From positions 124,001 through 188,000 of the forward strand of contig CAJNAR010000176.1 of NCBI GenBank assembly GCA_905220665.1: a stretch of 64,000 bases of DNA, written 5' to 3'. Positions 37,871 through 49,713 of this stretch are shown here, one piece after another (the stretch's first letter is position 1; each line of letters opens with the position of its first letter). A program made the translations under genes and the position numbers. Source of the stretch: Albugo candida. Its lineage: Eukaryota; Oomycota; Peronosporomycetes; Albuginales; Albuginaceae. The notes beneath the pieces were generated by a model. It saw only the letters and a list, made by a program, of their open reading frames with translations. It was not told the origin of the DNA and did no database searches.

Positions 37871-38476
37871 TCACTGATGTCCTTGCGATTTTTCGCACAT
37901 TCCAGATGTACCGTCGGGCTCAATACTAATTATATTAACTTCCTCATACACTTCACATGTGCCATCACTGTACTCGTTATAAAATTTGCCCCCCGCAGTG
38001 CACTTCTTACATTCGCTTCCACTTGCTTTAACTTTTGAGATCGGATCTGAGGATGAACTTTTCAATCTCATGCCCACTATTTGCTTGTTATCTTCAACGC
38101 ATGCTTTTTTCACACATTGCTTATAGCCGCAACAGTCTGTGGTTTGTTCACATGCTGTAGTAGAGCATTGATCATATGATGGGGTGAAAAGGGTGGTGCT
38201 AATGCCTTGTGCACTCTTCATGGTGAAATTGCTATATTGAAGTAATAATTGGCAAGGGCGAGCGTTACGACTTCCTTCGAGCACTGTATATGCATTGGCA
38301 CCAAACGCATTCGAAGCAATGGCGCTGTCGCAACCATCTAGGGCCAATTCACTCAAGTAAATTATGAATTTGTAGCTCCCATCGACTGGTCGCATGTTTT
38401 TCATGACTTCAATTCGAGCTGATACGTTCCATAGTAGCATGTGGAGAATGATCAGTTGCAAGAATGAGCTCTTCAT
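37871..38476 (-). CDS. Secreted Cys-rich family protein, subfamily A copy A2
   Basis: 201 residues, intact. The ATG at 38476 follows the initiator by about 20 bp and opens the signal peptide MKSSFLQLIILHMLLWNVSA. The mature protein shows the same skeleton as A1: DGCDSAIASNAFGANAYTVL, ARPCQL, DQCSTTAC, the double-Cys motif DCCGYKQC, KKACVED, SECKKCTAGGKFYNEYSDG, TCEVYEE and SGMCEK. No RXLR and no membrane segment after the leader. Gene order (family gene, unit U, LINE B1) is repeated at 55.6-64 kb with a subfamily B gene. Function unknown; secreted effector is an inference. Confidence 0.75.
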   Translation of the reverse strand: MKSSFLQLIILHMLLWNVSARIEVMKNMRPVDGSYKFIIYLSELALDGCDSAIASNAFGANAYTVLEGSRNARPCQLLLQYSNFTMKSAQGISTTLFTPSYDQCSTTACEQTTDCCGYKQCVKKACVEDNKQIVGMRLKSSSSDPISKVKASGSECKKCTAGGKFYNEYSDGTCEVYEEVNIISIEPDGTSGMCEKSQGHQ

Positions 38477-38496
38477 TGTAGTTGTCGTTGGTTTCG

Positions 38497-38518
38497 AGAG
38501 AAAATTGAAGAATGAGAT
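38497..38518 (-). promoter_or_regulatory. Oomycete-type initiator of copy A2
   Basis: The minus strand reads CTCATTCTTCAATTTTCTC, a near-perfect fit to the oomycete initiator plus flanking promoter region, about 20-42 bp before the ATG. Confidence 0.75.
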
Positions 38519-38600
38519 AACGTTCTTTGAGCATAGTCCGTGGCTGGCGAAGAACACAGGCTTTGGAGAAATTCAGCTCTTAGTATAGAGCATTGAGTTT

Positions 38601-38612
38601 GTGGCTCACAAA
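38601..38612 (-). promoter_or_regulatory. Shared upstream motif, copy A2
   Basis: The minus strand reads TTTGTGAGCCAC, one base different from TTTGTGAGTCAC; about 83 bp upstream of the initiator. Confidence 0.45.
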
Positions 38613-40335
38613 GTGTGAAATGTAAAGATAAGTGGGTACACACCCAAATGGCAGGGAACATGCGCACCCAATTATTGCTGGAGAATAGTTTGATCAAGTG
38701 ATTCTGTTCAAATGCTCTGTAAAAGTCGTCCGTTTAGTATATGTAATTACAGCCATTGAATGATGGTAAAATGCAAAGAAAGGCTTGGGTTCAAGATATG
38801 CGGATCTTTGATCTTTTATAGGGTTTGCGGACGTAAAAAAACTGGGTTGAGAATGGGTACGCATTTGTATCGTACACAATACTGCTTTCCGCCCGAAAGT
38901 ATAAGGGAATAGGATGTGCTCTTTGCCTTTCCTTGAGTTCAGAAGTGCTGAAACACATTTGTATAACATCACGTATATGCATAGAGTGTTTTGATGACTT
39001 ACACCTTGCTCCCTTTTTTCTTTTATCATAAAAGAAAGAAAAAGATGTAAGAAGTGAAATGTTGTAGGCTTTTCGTGTTTGTAGAATGGAGGGGATGACA
39101 TCTTCGATCGCATGCCATGTATCAGGTACCGGAAGGACCATAAGTACGTTATGAAAACGCAATTGAAGTAGGAGAAAGAGAAACCTCTACTTATGTAATA
39201 TCGTCAGCATCTTATAAGTAAAATGTGAATACAATTTAATATGAAGTACGATCCCATATGTCTTCCCGGTCAAAAGTGTGGGTCCGAGAAGTATGCTGAA
39301 GGCGGAATAATAAAAATGCGTGTCAAGTTTAGTTGAGAAGTATTGTGTCGTTCTATGAAGTTTGTACTTAATGTTATTAAGTGTATACTCGTAAGTAATA
39401 CATTCAATGAGCTATTTGAATCATGGACACGTTGATTGGTCAAATTACGGAAAGCAAACCCTAAATGATTGGTTGAAAACAGGTATCCTGATGGAGCACT
39501 GCTACAGTATCATAACTGTCTGATCAGATGCGTTACTCCACAATATCGACACGAAAAGAGTGGCCCATTCCACATGAATTGCCAAAATATACGTTTCAAG
39601 TATCAACGCATCGTTTCCTTCACAACCCCTGACTTGTACACTGCTTTCGTTATTGGTGGAAATACGATTTTCCATTCAATAAACTTATTTTTCCACCAAT
39701 AAGCTTCCTCCAGAACACCGATGATGGCCAGGAAAACCACACTATTTGAAATTGACATTGTACTTGGTACTCTAAAAAGATAGAAAGCCAAAAAGCGTGA
39801 TGATATATTGCCTTTATAATCACAGTCTTACAATTTTGAGAATGCCATTTCCCTCAATATGCAAAAAAATGGAACTCTTTCGCTTGTTACTTTTTGTATC
39901 AGCAGTGTACTTAACGTTGTCATTGCGAGGTTTATGGAGTGGTCGCTACTGTCTGTAAATCATTTCGTATAAAAAGAGCATGAAAATAAGTCACTCTTTC
40001 CCGCTCCGAACTTTCACGAGCCTCCATACCTTGCTTTCTGTCTGCTTTTGGTACGTTGAATTGAAGAAAAAGTATCAATGCATTGGTCATTGACTCCCAG
40101 GTGGGTGCTGTTTAAGATTTGAATGATAGAGCTATCATGAGGACGTGCGGCTTTAATCACTATCTGGATCTGGCTCACTGAGAGCTTCTTTTTCGTTAGG
40201 TTCTTGCATCCTGAGAAGCATTGGGGTTCTTTGTTCGATTCCAAGGAGTTATATCAAATATGGCTATCTAAGCTCTTCTTTTGGGTGCTTGGGGGTATCT
40301 CCCTCCCTGGGCCATGCCCAAACGTCTAATTCTGA
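38613..40335. repeat. Unit U flank of copy A2; no gene
   Basis: From about 38990 it aligns with 59819-61180, and parts align with 45.2-45.7 kb. Shared tracts: 'gagaagtattgtgtcgttctatgaag', 'gtgcact/gtacactgctttcg', 'cttttggatcagcagtgt'-like sequence near 39895. The frames at 38694-39162 are not conserved. Confidence 0.55.
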
Positions 40336-40339
40336 CTGC

Positions 40340-43082
40340 TCCTTAGTTCAGTATTTCAAGACTCTCCAACTCGGCACTCTGAACGTTCGTCGATTGACCT
40401 CAAACATCAAGCGGAGAGCTCTAACGCAAGATCGTGCCCGGTACATACCTGAAGTATGCGCTCTGCAGGAGACAATGCTGACGGAAGCTCATGTCAAAGG
40501 ACGAAGGCCAATTGATCGCGTCATACTCCTTCCTGCGCGGTGACCTCATTACGGCTCGAGATTTATACTATCCGACAGAGCCGCTAGTTATGTGTATCGG
40601 TACTGGATGTTCAGCGACCGTGTCGCCGTCATAGACCTAGAAATTTAATCGCAATCAAGCTTACATGTACATGGGACGGTTAAATGAATAGTCTGGGCCT
40701 TTTTCGACACGAAGGGAAGACTTTCCTGGGATTCTACTCTTGCGGATACAGAAATGAAAATGGCATTCGTCTCCGATATTTCTGTTTGGACACCGACTTC
40801 ATCATGTCACATACAGCTTTTTATAAGACATGCGCGCGCAATATAGCAACCTTGCAAGGCATTCTCGGACGGGTTCCGACATTTACTCAGATGGACTACA
40901 TCGTGCTATCACAACACTTAAAGCCGCTTCTTTCCATTTCAAAGTCTTTGAGCGGGACGCGTGTTGAAAGTTATGATCGGCCCACGGACACATATATTCA
41001 GCTACTGATGATCATCTCCTGTCGGCATCTTTCGGCAATTTCATTTGACACCGCCCTCCTCCGTGATCCGCATATACTATATTTATGCCAGCAATCCATC
41101 AGAACAACACCAATCGCATCAGCCCCTGCTCAAGAGCTTGATTTGCCGTCGGTACTGAATCACATCAAAAGCATCGCGAATGCCATCATCCGACCCAAGC
41201 TTCCTACTGCACAAGGCCCCGAACGCAACGATGATATAGCCGAGCTTTCTCACGCGCAAAACCGTCTTCGGTCGCTGCTTACCAGCAGTAATGATCCTGT
41301 CGACATACTGCTTTATCGATCTCGCCTACAAGCCTTGCTGTGAACCATCCGACATACGTGCATAGAGGATTACAGACTTCATGTCGTCCAGCTCACCTAA
41401 TCATCCGACGGCTCACGCCACGAAAGTGGTCAACAATACTTATACATGACCACGATGGTGTGTCATTGGCTACTCCAGGGGAACTGCCAATGCATCGAAA
41501 AATTTATATCAGCTCATTTTTATAAGCCTCAACTCAGCGAATCTCTGTTCGAAGATACAGCATGACGTCAACTATCTCAGTCTTTGAAAAAGAACCGCTC
41601 ACCACGTGCAGATCACGTTCCAGCTGAAATTCTGTGAATATAGTCCCCCGGTGGGTGACGATCACCTCGCCGAAGCTATTATTCGTCACCCCGTCCATGC
41701 GAGAGAAAAAGCCTTACCATGATCTATCTCAACTGTTACGAAGCCTAACAAACCGACGGGAATCTGTGCCAACCTTCGACAGATCCCTTAACAACACTCG
41801 CAAGATCATGTCCACGGTTATTGTACATCGCATGCGTGCAAAAGTGAATAAGTCGCTCTCACCTTACCAAGATGTATTTCGAGTCGCCTGCAATGCAGCT
41901 AATTCGTTCTTTCGGACATCGGGTGGATATGTCTCCAACGCGTCGCTTTCAGACAAATATGTACATTCTGGGAATTGACGTCAGCAACGCTTTTGACACC
42001 ATAGATCGACATAAATTGCTGCTCGTCCTCAACTCGATTTGACCTGGCCAAAGGCCAGATAATATAGCGCTCCTCAGCAACATAGCCTCCATCTCCACGT
42101 CGGCATGAACACTGATCAACATTCGCAATTTATGGTACACTCAAAAATGAGATGCACTCTCTCCACTTTTGTGCATAGTCTACTTGGAAGAGGTACTATG
42201 AGATCCGTGCCACCACCTCCGTATTTCAATGCGCGAGCTAAACATCATTATGTCCCAATGATGTGAATTTCATTCACAATGGTCATACGCTTCTCAAAGA
42301 AACAAAATCTTGTTGCCGAGTAAGTTCTTAGGGCATGCTATTTGATCATCGATGTGAGCAAAACTGTGGAACGACTATTAAACGTGCACCAAACGCGACC
42401 GACGAATGTTGGTGCACTCATCGCAAACTGAGATTACTACTTGGCGACTCTAAAAAAGAACACATCGAGAATCTCGCACGACAGCAGCCATCAAGAGGTT
42501 TCGGAAGATTTTCTCCATCTTCACCTCCTTCCAAAAAACATTACGCGTTTGCTTATACAATATATATGTGCTACCTATTCTGTTATACAAGTGTGGAACA
42601 TGGTGTAGTACAGACCGCGATATTACTAGTCTTGAAGCGCATCATCGCTGTCAACTTCGCTGCGTCCTCCGTATCCACTATCTCCGGCACATCCGCAACG
42701 CAGATTTGTACAAGTGCTGCCACAAAAAACCAGTCCGAATCCACCTGACGTGGTATCGATGGAAACACTGTAGTCGTGTCACAGCCTCTTCCAGCTCAGT
42801 TGAACATTCCCCGATCCTTTGATTCTGCTGGAACATGCCGGAGTTGTACACCCGTCTGCCTCAACCATTCTCGACAAGGACCTAAGACCGGAGATAACTT
42901 CTAATCTGCATCTCTTATCGCAAAAGACAGCGCTAGATGGAAAGTACGCACAGAACGTCTCTGCAATGGCCAGGAAAAAAATTAACAGGAATAAAGAAAC
43001 AGATAGACGTAAAGCGAAAACGAGAGTGGGATCATAAAGGCTTGATGCAACCCCGAAAACGCTTATAATAATAATAATAATA
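40340..43082 (+). mobile_element. Degenerate LINE (RTE/CR1-like), remnant B1
   Basis: Endonuclease start at about 40360 (LGTLNVRRLTSN, then EVCALQETML), matching 'GTWNVRTL...LQETR' of LINE endonucleases. The domain end lies at 40800-41000 (TFTQMDYIVLSQHL). Reverse-transcriptase pieces: STVIVHRMRAKV with LSPYQDVFR near 41810, ILGIDVSNAFDTIDRHKLL near 41970, DALSPLLC near 42150. The C-terminal region LPILLYKCGTWCSTDRDI near 42570 and TWYRWKHC near 42750 matches the 'LLYGSETW...RWFGHV' tail. Many frameshifts. It ends in a (TAA)n tail. Confidence 0.75.
43065..43082 (+). repeat. (TAA)n tail of LINE B1
   Basis: About six TAA repeats directly after the end of similarity to the other copy; a microsatellite tail marks the 3' end of the insertion. 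Confidence 0.7.
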
Positions 43083-43716
43083 TGCAAGCTCTGTGTCGCC
43101 CACTCATTTGTACTTCATCTCTTTATTATCGGTTCTCACGATTCAATAGCATAGATGAATGATTGATAACGCCATTCTTCAGCATTAAGCGACGTGAGAG
43201 AGGACAAGAACCATGCAAGAAAATGGCTAAGGATCACAAATGTTATGCTCAAGTGGCATTACCGGTTTTCAATCAAGGTTGATGGCTTGAGCGTTTTAGG
43301 ACGATTTGTTTCGTTGATGTTCATAAACCAGTCTGAAGCTGGCGCACTTTGGATAGTATCAGATGCAATCATTCGTTGTACGCTGCACGCAAGTCGGAGC
43401 GAATAGGTCGGGAGCGTGTTGGAGTATTGTGGACATTAAAGTGGATATTCGGTATACAGCCACCTAACAGACTCAGTTGTTTCTCGTGATTTCATTCAGT
43501 ACACTCATTATACTCATTATGCGGTCAACGAGAGATATTGACATCTTACAATTGATTTAGGTAGATTGGAAAAGCCGCTTCAGGTAAAGATCCAATGTCG
43601 AAGAACACTGAGGAAGAGAAAGTTGAATGTGGTGACTTAACAGGAAAGAAACAATGAAAGAGAGGAAACTGTGCTGGCAACAATCCGAATTACAGAATTA
43701 CCATGCATCACTCATA
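43083..43716. other. No gene seen
   Basis: Between the LINE tail and the stop codon of gene A3. Probably includes the A3 3' UTR. Confidence 0.4.
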
Positions 43717-44382
43717 TCACGCATGATGACATTTCCCTGATACGCTGCCTCTGACTTCGGTGCCCTTTTCGACTTTTATCATGCGAGCACATTCTTGTGT
43801 GTCAGGACTGTATCTGAAATACGAATATTTCTGGCCATCGGATCCGACTCCAGCTGTGCTACAGATCCGACAATCTTCTTTAGTCTTCACGTCACTTGTT
43901 ATAGAGCTGTGTTCAATTTTGAAAGTAGAAAGTTCTATATCGAGAAGATAATCGCGATCATATTTGCACACATATTTTTTCTGATCTGTACTAGATGTAC
44001 ATTGCCCATTGCCACAACATCCTGCGACAGAGCAAGATTTCTCAGTATTGGATTGAGGATCACTGCAGCGAATCATATCAGAATAGACCAAATCAGTTCC
44101 AAGATAAGGTTCTATAATAGCATGATAGAACGTATTGAAGATTCTACAAGTTATCGCGTTTGCATCATCCTTCCCAGTAGTACCGTTTATAGTGTACGCA
44201 TTTGCATGAAAAACATCTGAGTTGACGATTCTATCGCAAGTCGATAAATTGTCAGCTACAAGATACGTCACCGTTGCGTGAGGAGGGATCTCGATATTTT
44301 CGTCAGAAAGTCGTTTTAATAGAGCCGATGCATTATGCACAAGAGCAAGAACGAGGATGGATTGGACTGATTGTCTGACCAT
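43717..44382 (-). CDS. Secreted Cys-rich family protein, subfamily A copy A3
   Basis: 221 residues, intact, the longest member here. The ATG at 44382 is 19 bp after a near-perfect initiator. Signal peptide MVRQSVQSILVLALVHNASA. Then NLSTCDRIVNSDVFHANAYT, ITCRIFN, DMIRCSDP, the double-Cys motif GCCGNGQC, YVCKYDRDYLLDIEL, EDCRICSTAGVGSDG, TQECARM and SGKCHHA. EDCRICSTAGVG fits C-x2-C-x5-G, the pattern named for the CCG effector class of Albugo. The other copies have CxxC but not the Gly at that place, so membership of that class is only a suggestion. Function unknown. Confidence 0.75.
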   Translation of the reverse strand: MVRQSVQSILVLALVHNASALLKRLSDENIEIPPHATVTYLVADNLSTCDRIVNSDVFHANAYTINGTTGKDDANAITCRIFNTFYHAIIEPYLGTDLVYSDMIRCSDPQSNTEKSCSVAGCCGNGQCTSSTDQKKYVCKYDRDYLLDIELSTFKIEHSSITSDVKTKEDCRICSTAGVGSDGQKYSYFRYSPDTQECARMIKVEKGTEVRGSVSGKCHHA

Positions 44383-44400
44383 TGTGATTGTTGTTGCTTT

Positions 44401-44422
44401 TGAAGGAAAATTGGAGAATGAG
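44401..44422 (-). promoter_or_regulatory. Oomycete-type initiator of copy A3
   Basis: The minus strand reads TCTCATTCTCCAATTTTCCT. Strong match to the oomycete consensus. The shared upstream motif is more diverged here (TTTGAAATCCAC at 44508-44519). Confidence 0.75.
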
Positions 44423-44519
44423 AGAGTTCTTCGTGAGAATAGTGGGAAAAATGGGTGAACAAAGAGGCGGTTTACGTCTAAAAGTTGTGGTATGGAGAAC
44501 TAACTTTGTGGATTTCAAA

Positions 44520-46559
44520 TGAAATTGAAACTAGTACAAATTTTCCCGTAATCACGAAGATAGGGCGCCATTTGCCCGACTTTTACTCATACATAGTTTA
44601 TTCAAGTGGTAATGATAACATGCTCTATTCGGATCAGAATTCATCGTATAGGAGCCCTTAAGAAAGGGCAAGATGCGTAGCTGGGTTCTTTTATAGGGCT
44701 GAAGTACCCACGTGGTTGGTACTTTTTTCAATCGCAAACAATATGGCTTTTCGTGCGAAAGTACTGGGAAACAGATGCGTTATGTGTCTCTTTTTGGGGT
44801 GAGAATTCCTGTTGGATAGTGAATAGGTATTACATATATACACATAGCTTTTGACTGATTTTCACTTTCCACCCTGTTTTCGTTCCTCACACAAGAAGAG
44901 AGGTTAAAGGGCCGACAAATGTGCAACGCAAATGCCTTTTATATTTGTGGCGAGTAGGGAGTCACATTCTCCAACTAGCATCCATGTATCCAGTACTAAA
45001 ACAAAATAAAAGTAAGCGTTGAAAGCGTAAGATTTGTTGTACGATATTCATGTAGATGAAGGCTCTGTCTTATGAGTATGACATAATTATGATTTAGTTT
45101 ACATTTTTATCTATCTGCTCCACACAACGTGAAAGAGAAAAAGTGCGTGCTAAATCTGTAAGAAAGAGCAGTGATGTTTTACCTTTTGTTAAGTTTGTAC
45201 TTAACGCTACTAAGTTCATAAGGACGCTAACACGTTTACTTGCCTCCTTGTGATCCTTGCCTCGCTTACCCGGAAGAAAAGTACGTTTTATTGGTTCAAA
45301 GAACAACTCGCGTTAGAAAGCATATAAGGTATACAGTGGCCTGGAATTGTTGATGTGTGCGAATTGACAGGATTAGTTAAAATGTTCGAATTACAACGAA
45401 TATATCACACGAAAGAGTGACTCGTATTATAAAATCGAACTTTTGCAGTGACCACAACATCAGTTCCAAATATCAACGCATCATTTCCTATCTAATTCGT
45501 CATATGTACACTGCTTTCGCTGCTCATGTGAATACGACTTTCCATTGGATAAGCCGACTCAACTTTAATCTCGGCTTTTGACCGATCCTTACTCTCCAAT
45601 ACTTTGGGAAAGCTACACTCGTGAAATGAGATCTGTGATACGAAGCAGCCAAACGTATTACTTATATGCATTACTATCACAGTCTGATACTAATGAGCAT
45701 ACCACTTGCACTTACAATGCGAGGAATTGAAAAGGTGTTGCTTCTTCCATTCGATTTCAGCGGTGTGCAACCGTATCATGTTAGCTATATATTGTTATAA
45801 ATATATGACACAGGCGATAAAACTGACCTGCGGTACTAGATCGTTCAAGCAGCAATCAAAGCTCGTCGCCAGACGGATCTAATACCGATACTTTCGGTGT
45901 GGGCATAGGCCGAATCGTACACGAGTCGAAAAATTCTCAACTCGCTATCACGGAATCTAACAATTTAATCGATATGTTGCTTCACTAATTACACCACCAG
46001 CGTCTACACTGTCAAATTTGTATTTATACAGCAAAACTCAGTTCGACTCTCCACTCCGTTGACATCAAGGCAGTCTATCCTAAGACAGAATTCTACATGT
46101 CCCGAGAAGGTTTTGCTTGCGTCATTGAAAAACCCTTCATTATATGAGTCCGTAATGTTCATAGCATGGAAAACGAGAGCGAGAAAGCCTCTTACATGAC
46201 AGAATATTTCAAAACTTGAATATACGGCAGTGAACATATCCACATACATCTCAGACCTTACCGACATCACAATAGTAGGAAAACAACTCTCAACAATACG
46301 TCTCACCTTAATCGCGTCGTATGAAAAATACTATCTAAACTTCAGCGAAAGGTTTTTTTAGATTCGGGCCACCAAGTAAACACTGATCCTACTGTCATTC
46401 ATTATTCGATAGCCTAGGCTGAAGAAACCAGTGTATCAAGTTATAGTATGGTACACACCTTCAACTACATATGCTTCCTGCAAAAACTTCATCATGACAC
46501 ATAGAATGTCTCGATCGGATAATTTGATAATCAAAAGATCCGATATGGGATGGACGCGA
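44520..46559. repeat. Unit U flank of copy A3, then unassigned sequence
   Basis: 'ggcttttcgtgcgaaagtac' near 44744 and 'gagaattcctgttggatag' near 44800 match other units; 'atcaacgcatcatttcc' near 45473 matches 39602. From about 45.8 kb to the Copia LTR I see nothing recognisable. Confidence 0.5.
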
Positions 46560-46776
46560 TGTCGGAAATACCGCACGGAATGGGAAGTTGCTTCGCTGAA
46601 GGGAGGGAAAAGTAGAAGTGAGTATAACTTCATGACGTTTAGTTTCTCTTTCTACGGCCTTTAGTAATTACGAAACACCGCGTCGGGACAGTCCCAGCGA
46701 GAGTTATACGAAACTACTATTTAGATCCTTGGATGTTTTCACCAAAACGTCCGGCAGATGGAGTCGTTACTTTGCA
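46560..46776 (-). repeat. 3' LTR of Copia element
   Basis: 217 bp. Next to it inside the element a purine-rich tract (GAGGAAGGAATTT on the minus strand) fits a polypurine tract. Confidence 0.75.
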
Positions 46777-46787
46777 AAATTCCTTCC

Positions 46788-48194
46788 TCACGATGCCGTG
46801 TGTTTGTTATCTAAATTTATGTCCTGATCCTTGCTAGTTTCGCGTATCAGCGAGCATAGTCCCCTTAATTCTTGAAGTCCAACAGCGCTTAATGCCTTTG
46901 TAAGGAGGTCAGCTGCCATTTCTTTAGTGTGCACATCACAGGGCTCTACGATGCCTCGTTTAGCACAATCTTTGATAAACATAAATTGAATGCCGATGTG
47001 TTTCGCTCGCGTCGAATTTTCTTCGTTTTACATCTAGCGGATAGCTGCTTGATTCTATGTCTCCTTCTTCATAGGTAATTCCAGGTTTATTCCCAGCTCA
47101 ACAATTAGGTCGCGCAATCCGAGGATCTGTTGACCGGCATGTGAAGTCGACGTGAATTCTGCTTCTGTAATCGATGGCGATACTGATGCTTACTTGCGGC
47201 ACGTCCAGCCCACTATCATGTCACTCACGTAAAAAATCGCTCCGCTTACCGAGTTGCGGCTAATTTTATCACCTGCAAAGTCAGCATTGCTTGCGCTTGA
47301 AAGTTGCACAGTAGAGTTTTGATGAACCTGTTTATGTAAGCTGAAACTTGACGTTTTTAAGTCCTTTCAAATACCTGGTGATTCTTTTTCTCGATTGCCA
47401 GTCGCTCACCGTAGAAGATTGGTCTCGACGTGTTGCTCGGTGCAGCGCATAAGCAATGTCCGGTCGTGTGCATCGAGTCAACCATAACTGTGATCTCACG
47501 ATAGACTATAAGTGTATTAGTGATGCTGAACCAACTGGCCCATTGCGTGTAGAATTGGTTTAGCTTCCCGCATGTCGGTATCATGATCGAGCCCTATGGT
47601 TGTCATCACGTGGTGTGCGTCTTGTAGGTCAAACGTTAATGTCAAACTTCAACAGTAGCTCATCTATCATATGTTCTTGGTTAATTCTATAACCAAACTC
47701 CGAAGAATGAGTAAGTCGCATCCCTAAAAACTTGCTAACGATGCCCAGGTCCTTGATCTACAGCGTTACCCATTGAATGAACACATCATCCACGCGAATC
47801 TTCAATGTTCCGGTCACCAGAAAAGCATAAACATATATTCCGACGACAGTCTTTCCATCCTGATCCCTTTTGTAGTAGAGGCACGTGTTTTTGACACATT
47901 GTACGAATCCGACAGGAAGTACTTCTGAATGTGGAAGTTGCGCCCAGAGTATTTCATCTTGTTTAATCCATAAAGACTGCGCTGAAGCCAAAGCACCACT
48001 TGTTTCCTGTGGTGAACAGCACAACGCCGTAGCTCCTTCTCGCTTACTTTCATTCCTTGTGGAACATATAGGTAAATGTCCACATCCGGTTCAGTAGAGG
48101 CCTTGACATATGCATTAGGAACGTCCACATGACGCGTCGGTACACCCCATATCTCAGATAGTGTAAGGATAATCTTCCCAGTCGTCATTTCCAT
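46788..48194 (-). pseudogene. Copia reverse transcriptase and RNase H
   Basis: 47814-48194 shows WGVPTRHVDVPNAYVKAS, YVPQGM and LQRSLYGLNKMKYSGR, typical of Copia RT. The catalytic box reads GIYVYAFLVTGT, where Y-V-D-D is expected, so both Asp are lost. The RNase H end at 46788-46982 has GIVEPCDVHTKEMAADLLTK, matching the usual 'HVxTxxMxADxLTKAL' region. Several frameshifts lie between. Confidence 0.85.
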
Positions 48195-48573
48195 TACTGC
48201 GGCGAACGTTAGTGTTTAGGTTTTACCAAAAGACTGCTCATTGTCGCACACCACGATGCTTGCTTTGTAGTGCTCGACGTTTCCGTCAGCATCTGTTTTT
48301 GTCTTGAGCATCCACTTTGTGTGCAAAGAATGCATTTAATCAGTGCGCAACGCCAATTCCCCTGTGTCATTGGCTTTGAGAGAATCGATCTCCGATTCAG
48401 CAGCGCGCTTCCATCCCTCGCAATCTTCGCTCTCCATGGCTTTTTTCCAGTTCTATAGATCCCAACGATAATCCTCCCAATAATCTCGCGTGTTGTGTTC
48501 TGAAACCATTGAATCGCTTCTTCATGGTCATTGTTGGCTTGATCGCTAAAGCCTCAGTCGCTTTAAGTTTCCG

Positions 48574-49224
48574 TCAACCACGCTTCCCGCGCTTCTTGAC
48601 CTTCTCTGATCCCACTCTTGGCTCCTCGCGATGTCCAATATCGCCACTTGACTCTGATAATGTGTCAGTAGACGTACACGTTTGATCTGTTGAATCGAAG
48701 GTAATGTCGATGGTATCAGCGGTTCTCTTCTTCCTAGCATCAACCTCATCATGTTCGTCAATCTGATGAACGAGCTTTGCGCTCTCGCTAAGGGTCTTGA
48801 TATTCTTGACATGCTGCGTCGTACGAGCCACACTGTCCTTAGTAAACAGCACTCGATAACTTTTAGTTTGGTCTCTCTTACCAATTATGAGTACTGCTTC
48901 CCCATGACGGTCAAGAGTCTTACGTTTTGGTGTCCTAATCGCGGTGCATGGTGACCCAAAAACAGCGTTATCCGTCAGTTTGGGCTTACTCCAGAGAGTA
49001 CTTGTAGCGGCAAAGTACGACCAGCATTTCCTCGCATCGAGATGCGGTTGAGTATATAAAACGCGTATTCTACAGCGTCTCACCAAAAGCGCAAAGGCAG
49101 TCCTGACCCAAATATCATGGAGCGCACCGTGCTCATCACAGTTTGGTGCATAAGCTCCGCCTTTGCGATTGAAGCTTGCTTTCCCGCTTCCGATACCTGA
49201 CGCCTCACAATGATTTTCTTGCAA
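48574..49224 (-). pseudogene. Copia integrase, C-terminal part
   Basis: Long minus frame containing VFGSPCTAIRTPKRK and KRDQTKSYRVL, matching the 'VFGC.AYVH.P...KL..R...GYS...KAYRVW' region after the integrase core. It then becomes an acidic, Ser/Thr-rich linker as in Copia polyproteins. The catalytic core upstream is only dimly visible. Confidence 0.75.
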
Positions 49225-49713
49225 AATGGGTCGACTAACCTGTACTCACCTCCACCATCAGTACGGAGTCAGTAGAAGTTGCAGTTGGATCGCTTCTCAA
49301 AATAAAAAAGAAAGTTTCGAACGCCTTGGTCACCTTATCTTTCGGTATTTGCCAGAAACACGAGGCGGTAGTTGCTCGTGAAATCAATGAAATTGATCAA
49401 GTACTTTTTTCACTCCTGTGTCTTGAGAATATTGATGGGTGTGGGTCTGCTTTCACTGCGCACACGTTAAGCAAGATGGCATTTTCTTATCCGTGATAAG
49501 CATCCCAATCGACGGGTCATTCGCCATCATCTCGATTATGTCAGACGCCAAGGGACCAAATCGCAAGCGGAATTCCAGTAACTGTGTCGTTGCGCATCTG
49601 CGATCGTCGAGCTGGCGGCTTCAATCATTGCTGCAGCTGCGCACTCTTCAATTTTCATTGCATCAATTCCAACAGCATCATCGGTGACGACACCTACCGT
49701 CAGTACGTTATTT

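Larger units (their letters stand above)
38990..43082. repeat. Second segmental duplication, copy 1
   Basis: Unit U plus LINE B1, colinear with 59819-64000. Junction landmark 'gctcttcttttgg' at 40273 and 61098, then 'ggccatgcccaaa.cgtctaattctga' in both. Confidence 0.7.
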
